This document shows positions 25,196 through 36,452 of a DNA stretch of 64,000 nucleotides, piece by piece. The notes beneath the pieces were generated by a model. The model made no database searches. It was not told where the DNA came from and saw only the letters and a program-made list of their open reading frames with translations. The stretch covers positions 44,266-108,265 of the forward strand of contig OENT01000485.1 of the NCBI GenBank assembly GCA_900239685.1, written 5' to 3'. Every line of letters begins with the position of its first letter. Positions within the stretch are counted from its first letter, which is position 1. Source of the DNA: Rotaria macrura (lineage: Eukaryota > Rotifera > Eurotatoria > Philodinida > Philodinidae). The translations under genes and the position numbers were made by a program.

Positions 25196-26253
25196 TTTAC
25201 TATACTAGCGACGCTTTGAAGTTGTATGCAATGAAAACGTAATAATTGGCATAAATGAGCTTCTATCTTTTTTTCTAAGACTTAATTACCGCCTATTTTA
25301 AACCTTGAAATCACTCAGAGTAGTTGACGCTCATCCCAAGATGTTAAAAATTAATGAATCAGGAACGTGCAGAAATCTAATTACTCAAATTATTATCACG
25401 GTTCATAGATTCTGTTGGATGGGCTTCTCTGAAATTGAACATATTAAGTATGTGAGAATAAGTCTACAATAGAAATTTGAAGTTGTGTTTCTTACGGCTG
25501 CCATACCCTACGAAAGCTATAATATTTAATGAAACCTTGGGAATTAAGTACTACTCGAACGAGAAACGTTACAATGCTGAATTGAATGACGCATTCTACG
25601 TCAAAGTAGTACAGCTTCGCTCTGACAATCCTGTTTCGAACAACATCATTCGCATGCTAAGGAAATTTTTTCTACTAGATCTAGTTGGAAGATTCACTTT
25701 AACGTAATGAATCGAAAATAATAATGAATGCACTCACCAATGATAACGCTATTTATTTCAAGAATTTGAATGCATCATGTTAGCAAATAGTGGATGAAAC
25801 AAGTTCCATTATCAACTAAGTGTATTCATGACTTCAGTGATCGACTACATGCAGTGTTGGTCATTGATAAAAGACTCGTCAAAAGAAGAATTCAACTATG
25901 AACTATCCAGATCCAAGAAAATGCTGTCGTAAACGGCGTAAAAGTGATATAAGATGTTGGAAGACTGCGCCGTAATACATCATAACAGAAGACAATGACT
26001 TTTCTGATGACGAAAGTGGCTCATAACATGAAATGACAGATTACGGTTGAATCTGGGGATTATTAAGGTAGTAATTCTCCGTTTTATGATCGTTTATATT
26101 CGTTTAAGACTCCATTTCTGACCGTCGGAATGATATTGCTGCGTAAATTGAACAATTTAATAAAATATGTTTCCTATTTTCAATTTCTTTGTGATAAACC
26201 AATATCTTTAAATTGTTCTAATGATTGATAATATTGAACATGATATGTTTGAT

Positions 26254-26299
<46 letters not shown>

Positions 26300-28299
26300 A
26301 AACAAAGATTTCTTCGATTGACTGGATGCTTTTGATAAAAGAAACATATATGAATTATCAGCACCATCACTATTATTCAAAACAACTAACGTCTTCATCG
26401 TCAACTTTATTTTTATTATTTTACTTTTAAGCAAAAAATTGTTTGTGAACCTAAACATATTCGATTATTAAAACAAATTAATTTCGTTTAATCATCTTGA
26501 GAGTGCGGATGTGAATGTTGGTGCTTTCTTCTCAGACATCCACGTCCACACTGAACAACCACAACCACAGTCCATTCAAATCGACACTCACACTCTCGAA
26601 AGCTCTTTTAAATACGCATTAGACTCTATCAAGCTTTGTGGATCTCCAAGAATCTGCAAAAATATCCGTAAGCACAACTACACCCTCATATGCCATCACA
26701 TTGATACCAAAACCAGCAACTAATATCTGGTGACGAGCTATGAGCAGAGACACAAGCAGTACATAAAAGAACTTTATTCTAACTGAATGCAACTCATTCC
26801 TAATAACTTTGAAAGGCTATCGCGAGAATAATTTTATATTCATACAAACTGGTAAAATATACTTACGATTCATTGAAACCAAAATATGTACATGAAATTG
26901 TTCATTCATTCACTGTTAATGCATTTTCATTGTACACTGGTTTCGTGAATGTGCTTAACTAATCGGAGTTTTTTTTCTGTTCTACAAAACAATTTTCTTA
27001 GTTAGCTATTACTAACTTATTTCTATTGTTACACATACAAGAACCCAACGATGATTTTTTGTGCTATGTTCAACTAACGCTAAAAAATACATCAAGATCC
27101 ATTTATTTTGATATTCTCGAATGACTTTTTGACCTTTTCCCTCAAAATCAAGTGCACTTTGATTTTTCTGCATTTTAACTTTGGGAAAAACTTAATTAAC
27201 GTATATAAAAAAATCAACACGATAAAATGTTACTCTGCATCACACATGAGTCTTCGGTATGTATACTTCAAATAACGATGGATACTGAATATTTCAGTGG
27301 ATACATGAAATAAGGAATCTCTAAAACCAAAATATTCGATCAGAAGATTGAATAGAGACATCGGCGACAGTCGTCAGAAAGTCTAAGCACACGTTTTTTG
27401 TTTAGTCGTGATTGTATATTTCACGATCATGATTTAGAAGTATTTCAATATTTGTGACAAATAAGGAAAAATTATTTTTTAATTGAGTGATGCATTCATA
27501 TTTTGACATTGAAAATGAATTCGTAATAATATATTCACTGCCATCAACGAGATATTAAAGTTGGAAAGAAACAACAACAGAAATAAGACAGAACATTATT
27601 TGTACAGAACAAATTAATCAGCCTATATAGTATTTTTTTGTTCAGTTCAATAAATAAAGAAGCAGTTTCTTGCTTGCTATGTCTTGATATCGAAATCATT
27701 TTGGAATTGCGAATTGCTATGGTGCATTTGAGGGGAAAAAGTCTTAAAACAAATTAGAAACAATGATCATTATTGCTCCATTTTCGCTGTGAAAAACTAG
27801 ACATATGACGCGATTTTCATTTGAGAACCCTACTCTATGGTAGTATATTTCATAGATCTAATCAAGACGCTTTAAATAATACTAAATAAAAGAGGTTTTC
27901 AATATTCAAATATATTACTTTGAAATGTAAAACTAATTTGTCTAAAAGTCATCAAAGTTTTACAAACAATTTTGAGGATGGGTTCAAAGATCTTTCTATA
28001 TCTCCGCATAGGATTTTCAGAAAGACTAAAATATTTGGGTTGATGAATAACTTTTGACGAATTTGCGAATGATATGACTAATTTCATAGAGTAAAATTTT
28101 TCATGCATCGCGTTCGGTTGGATGGTGGTCTCATGGGTCGCCTCATAAGGAAAATTCTCTAATAATTTATATAGTTTTATCCATCATTAAATATCAATCT
28201 TAAGTAAATATAGATGATGTATTGATAAATATATAGAAATGAAAATGTAATTATTTCTGGTAAAATATACTAGAAAAGACAAAAAAGAGAACTTTTCTA
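25196..28299. other. Intergenic with microsatellite and weak open frames
   Basis: No clear gene. Plus-strand open frames at 25477-25707 and 26511-26723 show no family motif. A minus-strand frame at 26180-26458 contains a TA tract and is discussed as a finding. The rest is AT-rich and unremarkable. Confidence 0.45.
26256..26294. repeat. (TA)n microsatellite
   Basis: Uninterrupted alternating TA run of about 37 bp ending in TATGTATA. On the minus strand it is read as alternating Ile-Tyr inside an open frame. Confidence 0.95.
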
Positions 28300-28460
28300 T
28301 GCCCGAGGACAGAATTGAACTGTCGACCCCTGGTTTACTAGACCAGTGCTCTAGCCAAACATTATTCACTGATTATTTAATCATAAAAAATATGTATTGA
28401 TGACATAAAGAATTAAGATTGTCGTAATAAATAAATCATTCTTCACTGAGCCACACGGGC
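28300..28460 (-). pseudogene. tRNA-Thr(AGT) split by a 77-bp insertion in the D-loop
   Basis: On the minus strand the 5' part (28460 to about 28446) reads GCCCGTGTGGCTCAG, an acceptor strand plus D-stem with box A. The 3' part (about 28357-28300) has the rest of the D-arm (GGCTAGAGC), an anticodon stem CTGGT/ACCAG with loop CTAGTAA (anticodon AGT, Thr), a T-arm GACAG-TTCAATT-CTGTC and the acceptor strand CTCGGGC. Six of seven acceptor pairs form. The halves are separated by about 77 bp bordered by near-identical 12-mers (28360-28371 and 28437-28448, 11 of 12 matching). A T6 pol III terminator lies just downstream. Eukaryotic tRNA introns sit next to the anticodon, so this is not a normal intron. 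It is either an insertion or a nonfunctional gene. Confidence 0.72.
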
Positions 28461-31030
28461 GCTCTTTTTGTGTTCGATTTTTGGCGCCTTACTCTGATTT
28501 CCAGTAATATGCCATATTAGAAAGACGTCATCGTGAGTCATACTGTCACAGCTGTACATTCAAGGTTATAAAAAAATATTATATTTTACAATCTTTTTAT
28601 TCTATTATCATATCATATAGACAATCAATTTCGAATATCAGATAGGTACAAATCAATTGGAAAAATACATCTTCATCGCTAGGACAGAAATTACTCAGAC
28701 GAGAAGTATAAACTATAGTTCCTATCAAGTTCATCCCTACTTATTATGATTGACTACTTGAGAATTTGAGTTTAAACTATGTCTTGAGGATATATGTTTA
28801 TGCGTCAAGTTCTTTTTAATTTCGTGTGGTGAACAGCAACATGAATACTGATTTCTAGGATGTTCAGATCACTTTTTCTAACAGCAAGGATCCACAATGA
28901 TAGCAAAGTATCAAAGATCCTTTCGATATGCGTTTGATACTTTGGTTTTTATTCCATGAGAGCTTGTAAATTCGAAGTCCTTAGACATTTATTAGTGGAC
29001 ATGTACTTTATGCTCTGATATTTCCAAACCGATCGTATCATTCGTTAAATATTTCTATCGATCTGTCATTTGCCACGTTCAGTATGATTGCCCTAGTCAC
29101 TTCTATGCGAATATTTTTTTAATTGATGTGCATTATCATCTTAACCGTATATTCTCCGAATATCTATAGACGTGGACATTTGTTTAAACATCACTCAACA
29201 TAGTCCGAGCACTTGGTTCAATAAAAAGTGATACTCTTTCGATTGATAATAAAAGGAGTGCATTCTGTATAGAGCTTTATTTCGAGCTATTTAAAATATC
29301 AACTGTAAAGTTTTTAAAAACTGATTCTTTTTTTTCTTAAATACATGTGGCAGCTAAGAATTTGAATTTTATCTAATCTTAGCATTGATATCTATTGACC
29401 AGGTGCTATCATTATTTGTGCGATGCAATTTATAAAAATGGCATGACTTGTTATTTTAGAATGTTTCGTACTATTATGTTCACAGATGTAGATATCGCAT
29501 TGCATTAAGAACAAACATCCTCCTTATTTTATCTGCATGGTATGAATATACGTTGGAGTAACAATCTTTATATTAATAATGAACTTGTTGGTAGCCTTCT
29601 TCAAGGACCTTCATCGAGGATAAAAGGGGTTCTCAATCAATGATTTTATTTGAAAAACTAGTTTCACGTACATGTTAGATACTTCGTTATAGTTTGCTTG
29701 AAAAACAGAGTATCATCTTGCACTTTGCTGGTAAGCATGCTATGCAACTGGACTCTTTATTTTAGATTCCTTTTAGAAACACTGTTTCAGATTGTTTTCA
29801 ACCAACGGTTAGTAAATTTCAAATCGAAACTAAAGGCATCATAAAGTTCTTTTATTCTAGTGTCAAAATGCATATTGTGGCCTTCAAAACACTATTTCGT
29901 GATGTAGCGACCGATTTATTAATTTACTTCAAATACGGAGTGTTTACAATGAATCTAGCAGTATATATATATATATATCGATATACCTCATGTTGGAAAT
30001 ATTTTCATTTATAATGCATCGTAATCGTAGCAAAGCAACAACATAGAAGTTAAACTATAAAAAAGTTAATCTTGAAATTCATAATCTGATGTTCCGAGTA
30101 TTTTTTTATGAGAGCATCACTGCGAACGATGACACGTCTGCACAATATGACACTTTTTAATTGAGAAAACGATTCTGTATGTTCTTAATGAAATCGAAAA
30201 TTTCTTACATTCTCTGGTAAAAAGCGAACATTGCATCCTTCCTGCAGCATACTAGCAATTTCATGATTGTTTTATGAGGTGAAAAGAGACCAAAAGATGT
30301 AATGTATATTGTTTTTTCTTTTTTGATACTCAGCACTGATGGAATCCTCGATCAGCTTTCAATTTGAATTCATGAACGATTTCCCATTCCGAAAATTTCT
30401 CTTAAAATTAGCATTGATTCATAGTATAGTGACTATTTAGTAAGACTAACTGTTTATTTTCATTCAAGTACGAAGACAACGCAGGTGTTAGAATGGGTAT
30501 TGAAAAAATACAACATGCGAAATTGCAGTCAGTGAACTATGATGTAAAATTCGTACAAGATCCGATAGATTGTATGCTGGGAGTTTCCGATTCATGTAAT
30601 TACATGAATTTTACGTGACAATTCAACTTTCATTAAGAACACTTGTCAAAGATTTTTCATTCAGAAATGAGTTTTTATTTTGTAAATATTATTGTTGAAC
30701 GAAAGAAATAAATAGATCGGAAGCATAAACTCCGATTCGTTCCCCTTAAGCCGAAACATGAGTATAAATATACTATAGTTCAATTCGAAATCGTCTAGTT
30801 AGTTAAAAGCATAAGTCTACGTTACGTTGCTTTCTTTTTCTTTTCAACTATGTTTCTCACATCCAATGACGATGTTAATATGGAGAGGCCGCCTTGAATC
30901 TATTCTACTCAACTAGCCAATCTTATTTCGGAAAAGAAGAAATCTGTCAAAATTATTAAAATTGTGCTGCTGACGAAATAATCAATGCTCGTGAAAAATC
31001 GTTGCATCATAAAGAAAGACTGTATCTTTA
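28461..31030. other. Intergenic, nothing recognised
   Basis: AT-rich sequence with a short TA tract near 29960. No open frame with coding character, no transposon ends and no RNA gene were identified. Confidence 0.5.
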
Positions 31031-31053
31031 CTTAAAAAAAAACAATTCAAAAA

Positions 31054-31256
31054 CGACTCAGTGTTTGTCAGAGAGATTACAGAAGTATGATTTCTTGATT
31101 TTTTGATGTTCAAAGTAATTCTCTAAGAGTAATTTTTTCTTTTCAGCAAGTTGGTTTTGCATTTTTACCACTTCTATGGCTCATTAACAGTATTAGGTTC
31201 TATAAACAAATGGTTCAAAGTTGAACCATATCTTCAACAAGTATAAATTCGTACAT
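31054..31256 (+). pseudogene. Remnant of PEN-2 (gamma-secretase subunit)
   Basis: After an acceptor near 31146-31150 the plus strand encodes VGFAFLPLLWLINSIRFYKQ, which matches the first membrane segment of presenilin enhancer 2 (family pattern GGFAFLPFLWLVN). A preceding exon-like piece (31054-31084) reads RLSVCQRDYR, like the family's KLNLCRKYY, and splices to it in phase. The frame then hits TGA at 31222-31224. A matching continuation (SINSY, then a perfect donor at 31257) is in frame again. An in-frame TAA also lies in the A-run before the first piece, with no start codon between. No intact downstream exons for the second half were found. PEN-2 normally is about 100 residues and essential for presenilin activation; this copy looks dead, unless unusual splicing rescues it. 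Confidence 0.5.
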
Positions 31257-31538
31257 GTAAGTTGAATAATACATCGTTTGTATTTGTTCTCTAGATGTTA
31301 TTCAAAGTGAAATCGGTACACTTATATGAATACTGATTGTTCGATCATAGAATTTAAAAGTTCAAATATGATGTACGTATTAAAATGGGTTCTCTTGAAA
31401 ATTTTTTCTTATCGACGATATTATAAACGTTTTACTTTTTTAAATTGTATTCTTAAATTTATTTTTGTATTGTCAGTTAGAGATTAAAAATGTAATTTCA
31501 TAAAAATATACATATGTAATTTTCTCTTTCTAGATGAT

Positions 31539-32214
31539 ATGGTGAGTTTCCCATTGGAGAATATATTGCTATAATACAAAAAAAACTGATGTTTCATAGA
31601 GTACAACAGTCTTTGTTGGTCTTAGTTTAGCCGTAGTCGGATTTACTGGTAGGTGAAAAATTAAATTGTGATTGCAAATAGGAGTCTTTCATTCAGGACG
31701 CTATTTTGCTCGTTATGGAAAATTAATTACTGAACATCTAACTAAAACAAGTGGCATCATTGCCGAAAGTCTTTCAGTAAATAATGTTTATTTGAATTTT
31801 TATTATATTCATTTATTGTATGATTTGCTTTTAGTCGAAATATTACAAAGGTGGTTTTGGTAAGATGACGATGGAAAGAAAGTAGTTTTAGATTTAATTG
31901 TTTTTGTATACATAGATGCCAAAATGAATCGACGAGAAGCTGCGCTAATACTAGGTGTTAGGTATGAGAATTACGATTGTCTTTGTGTTCGGGAAATTGT
32001 TTTTATTTTTATTTTGAAGTTCAACAACAAATAAAGGACGAATACGTGATGCTTATAAGCGATTGATTATTCTAAATCATCCTGATCGAGGTAGAATATT
32101 TCTTTTGATCTCATCTTACCGTTCAATTTATTGATTTCAATTTTAGGTGGATCACCGTATATCGCTGCTAAAATTAATGAAGCAAAAGAATTATTTGAAA
32201 CAGAAGCTAAATAA
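31539..32214 (+). CDS. DNAJC19: Mitochondrial import motor subunit TIM14/PAM18 (DNAJC19-like)
   Basis: Seven tiny exons: 31539-31541, 31600-31648, 31697-31776, 31835-31859, 31916-31961, 32020-32090 and 32147-32214. All are GT-AG with consistent phases, giving 113 residues (human DNAJC19 has 116). Exon 1 carries only the ATG. Residues 2-18 form a membrane segment (TTVFVGLSLAVVGFTG), followed by a matrix linker and a C-terminal J domain: GGFDAKMNRREAALILGV, NKGRIRDAYKRL, then HPD at 88-90 and GGSPYIAAKINEAK. The protein sits in the mitochondrial inner membrane and stimulates mtHsp70 ATPase in the TIM23 import motor. The HPD motif is intact, so it should be functional. A polyadenylation signal (AATAAA) lies near 32291. 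It begins 283 bp after the PEN-2 remnant. Confidence 0.93.
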
Positions 32215-35200
32215 TTTTAAACAGTAAAACTTTAGTAATGTAGAGACAAAGCTTTCCTAATTGTGTTTTTCGTGAATACTATTTGTTTTTAATAAAAACA
32301 ACAAAGCACTCGATAGCTTGTAACGATATTCACTAGTTTGAGAATCGAACAATACATACTCTTGTTCTCTTTGGTGAACAAAGATCGTCCGAGAATTGGA
32401 TGCAGGAATCAGGGGCAAAAGAATAAAACTTTCGAAATAGTTTACGAAATAACAACTAATTGGGCAAGGTCAATGTCAATGTAAATCTTAACGTATATTA
32501 GGATGAAAAGTTCACCTAGTTAATAGCGACGAACTATCTTTAAGCCTATTTTTTTTCTTTGATGTATATTTTTCTCAGTTTAGGGTTTCATGAGAAACCA
32601 TCTCATTGGAAAATAACTTCGTCTTCTCAGCTTTATTACGAAACCATCGAGCTTATGATTCTGATTGGACGGACAGAAAGCAAGTTGTCTTTTATTCCAT
32701 AATATGCTAAAGATTCGTATTCTTCGTGTACAATTTGCTATGAAGGTTGATATCTCGTGGCCTCTTTTGTACATTCTTATCAATAAGAAGAAAACATAAA
32801 ATGACAATACACATAACGGTGTGCATAGAGACAAGCTTGCATACAGCTTCATATGGCACATCACGTATTTGTAGATCATAACAAACATATGAAAGGTGAG
32901 TTACATTTTGAACAATACTATGTTGAGAGTATTTTTAATTCGATTACATGTGCTTAATTGAAATCTGAAGAATCTATTTGATGACATTACTTTTACCTGC
33001 TCAGGAACTACCTTAACCCACTGTCATTTACATGTTTAGTGCGACCTGTGGCATCCCAGAGGATATTCCACTACAATTATTATAGCATTTCAGATTATGC
33101 CCATGACATTATAGATATATTCTATATTACCTGAAGTGTTACATATGAAGTATTCAGTAGTTTTCTGGAAATTTCTGTTAAGAACATCGGCAGCAGTTTA
33201 AAACAATGCTAACATCTTGATTTGAATGAAGTTTAACACCAATAATAATAAATCACTCGAAGTAACTGTTCATGTAACTCTAAAAGTACTAGAATGTATC
33301 AAAAACTTATGCCAACATGACGAGTCGAGTTATAGAACGTATGCGATTTTTTAATTCGATAAACTAAACTCGACAGTCAAATTTTATACACGCCATAACT
33401 TTTGGCACTTCGCGTAGATATATCGAAAATAGAATCCTACGGCTATAACATAGTATTATTTAATACATAGATTCATAATTTGGATTGTTCTTAGAGATGA
33501 CTTCCTACTCTTTTTCCATCATCAGACCCCACAGAAATCCTGTAGTTGATAATCTATTTTATAGATTCCATAATGAATCTACAATTAGAACATCACCTTT
33601 CAGTAATGCAATACCATTGAGTAAATATTGAAATAAAATGTTACGCAAGCACATTGAAATCAAATGCTCTATTGATCAGCTCAACGTGTATCATTTGTCG
33701 AAATACTTGAAGAAAATAAAATATACTAACGTAAGAACTATTATAAACAGGAAAAAGTCAAAGAATAAGCACCAAAATATATTGCTCTAGAAATTGCTTT
33801 GCTGGTCAGCTTGGTGGGATAAAAGAAACTAAATGTCGTTTAGATATGTTACACAACGCAGTATTTTACAACTATCCGTAGCTAAGAAAAGAAAACTTGA
33901 AACTTGATTCGAATGATAATCATATTCGAAGTCATACGTTAAAAATCTGAAATGAATCTTGTCTTCATCGGATCGTTGTATGAAAATTAATTTCTCTGGT
34001 AAAATGTAAGTTACCATGCTTTACCGTCAGCATTCTCTGAACTCCCATGTATTCAATCGAAAGAAAATTGTTTAACAAGTGAAAAAAATTGTGAACTTGT
34101 AAATCGTTACTAGAAGAAAACGGAGCGGACAAAACAGCAATAAGAAAAGGTCTATTGATCAAATTTATTGAATAATTGAGCTCTGCCGCTTACATTAGCT
34201 AAATTTTACGAGGCAAAGTTTGAAAGGTACCCTAGTCGACTCATGCCAGTTTTCTCTAATGATCTCCATCATAACTGATTGCTTTTCACATAAATGATAT
34301 TTTCTTTTATTGAACAAAATACAGAACAATAGTATCTGAAAGAAATTCAAGCACACTTAGATAACATACTTTATTTGACAATAGCATTCTGTTGCAGCCT
34401 TTGTCGCTGACTTGACAGAGTGTATTACAAGTTCGTATTGTTCTCTTCATTTCTCGAAACAATGACAAAACATTAACTCGAAGTGACTACATCAGTCGAC
34501 GATTAGTCATGTCCGTTCAGGATAAAGTTTATATTCAGTCTCAATAGTTTTCTATTCAAGTTTTCTTGCTTGAAGAATGTTTTCTTTTCATGCAATAGGC
34601 TTGGTGTTCTAGAATTGAGAAACAGCTGTCAATATCTTGAGTTAATACGTTTCTATCGTAACCTTCTACAAGTTGATTGATTTGGTTACGAAACAGACTA
34701 TTGGGAAACTAGGCACTAAAAATATTCTACACGAAAGCAAGTTAAAGGGACAGACGAAGCATGACTCATACTTGACGTATGTTGACAATTTCCTTAGACG
34801 ATGAATTCCATGAAATTTGGAATTCTTTTGACTAAATTATGAAATTAGACTTTCTTCAGTATTGATGACAATTTACAATAAAAATTATGTGAATTCGAAT
34901 CTAAAAATGAAGGTAGTAAAACGTGTACTATCTCATAAAAACATAATACAATTCAATCAATGATATAACGCCAACGCATCATCATGAAGACTATATTAGA
35001 TGACCGACAAAGCATGTATCATGTCTGACAGAAAATAAGTGATACGCTTGTTCCTTGAAATATGATTTATTTACGCATAATGCGTTTATCAAGAGAGACG
35101 AGATTAAAGTTTATCGATGTATTTTATATTATATTATTGATCCTTCTATCGTCTTCTCTGGAATTTTTTCTTGAAATGATTACATGAGTGTTTTGAAAAC

Positions 35201-36452
35201 ATCTTGAGACTCTGAAATCTAAATGGAAGAAAAATTTACCATCAATAGACTTTGTAGTAAAAGAAATAGTTTTCTATTCGCAAAGATTTATTTCTGAGGC
35301 AATGCTTTTTATAAATAAGTTGATACACATGTGGACATTTTTTTTATCAAATACTGATAGCAGACACGAAGCTCTTATTTGTTTTTGTATCATAGTTTTC
35401 TCATCAGCTTGGATTGTCACATTTTGTGAGTCATATGTTATTTATCAATCAATCAATCAATATACAAATATATTTATATAAGAAGTTATTTGTTCTTTTC
35501 CATGCGTGTATTAGATTTCACAGGCTACCTAATCAGTAGATGTCAAGCAGAGACAAATTTTGGTCATATGCGATTTAATCTTATTTACCAGTTGACAATA
35601 CTTGTTTTTCTGTTCCATGATTTAACTATATACCTAAGAATCGCTGTTGATTCGTGCCTCATTTAAGTTAGGCTTAGGTTGTAATCTTAAAATTTAGACG
35701 AAAGGAATTTTACTTTTTTGCTGATTCATCAAATAATATCAGATAACGAGAATAATTCTTTTGTCGTTGATAAAGAGTACTGTCAATATTGTAACATAGT
35801 TCCACATGAGCTTTATTTTCCAAGTATATTTGTCATGAAAGAAAAAAGTAAGGTCCATTGGTTTATCGTTTCTTACTCTCATCGCTACTTCAATAAATGC
35901 TACTCTTCGAAAAGTATGGAGAAAGACAATTCATGCGCTCTTTTTGTATTAATTCGTAAAAAACTAAGAAAAGTTGTCAAAAAAAAAATTAGTTTATTAT
36001 AGTTTGTCTTTTGAAATGAAGACCGACATTTTGCACGATATGTTTTCAAATCATGAGCCAAGTCATATGGAAAATTGGTTTGTTGCTAATAAGAATTGTC
36101 GTACTCTTTTGCTTGTGTGCAAGTAAAACCAAATGTATGCAATCAAAATAGCTTGAGATGTTTTTTATTCATATCTTTACGGCTTCTCATTCTTTCCAAC
36201 CACTCGTAGAGTGCCAATGTGATTCATCATAAATCATGTTAAGCTTTTTTACGCTCTGTATCTCATTTTTCTTTCTTCATTGTGTACGCCTTTCATACGG
36301 CCAGATGATTATTGTACAACAAATATATTTTTCTATTTTTTCGTTCGAATGTTTTTCTTACCATTTGGTGATTCATTCATTTTTAATAGGACGTGGCAAA
36401 TACAAATATATATTTCTATGAATACATTTTTGATGATTTTAGGTGTCCAAAG
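32215..36452. other. Intergenic plus 5' region of the Rab gene, no gene recognised
   Basis: AT-rich DNA. Open frames at 32580-32888 (-) and 35718-36002 (+) lack recognisable motifs and good splice context. A (TCAA)n tract lies near 35445. An acceptor-like TTTTAG at about 36437-36442, just before the Rab start, suggests a noncoding 5' exon somewhere upstream. Confidence 0.45.

Noticed and set aside
28187-28369. Minus-strand frame with WLEHWSSKPGVDSS
   Set aside because: It runs through the 3' half of the tRNA-Thr and is a shadow of it.
35718-36002. 94-codon plus-strand frame
   Set aside because: No family motif, poly-Lys end, no splice context; length is expected by chance over this much sequence.
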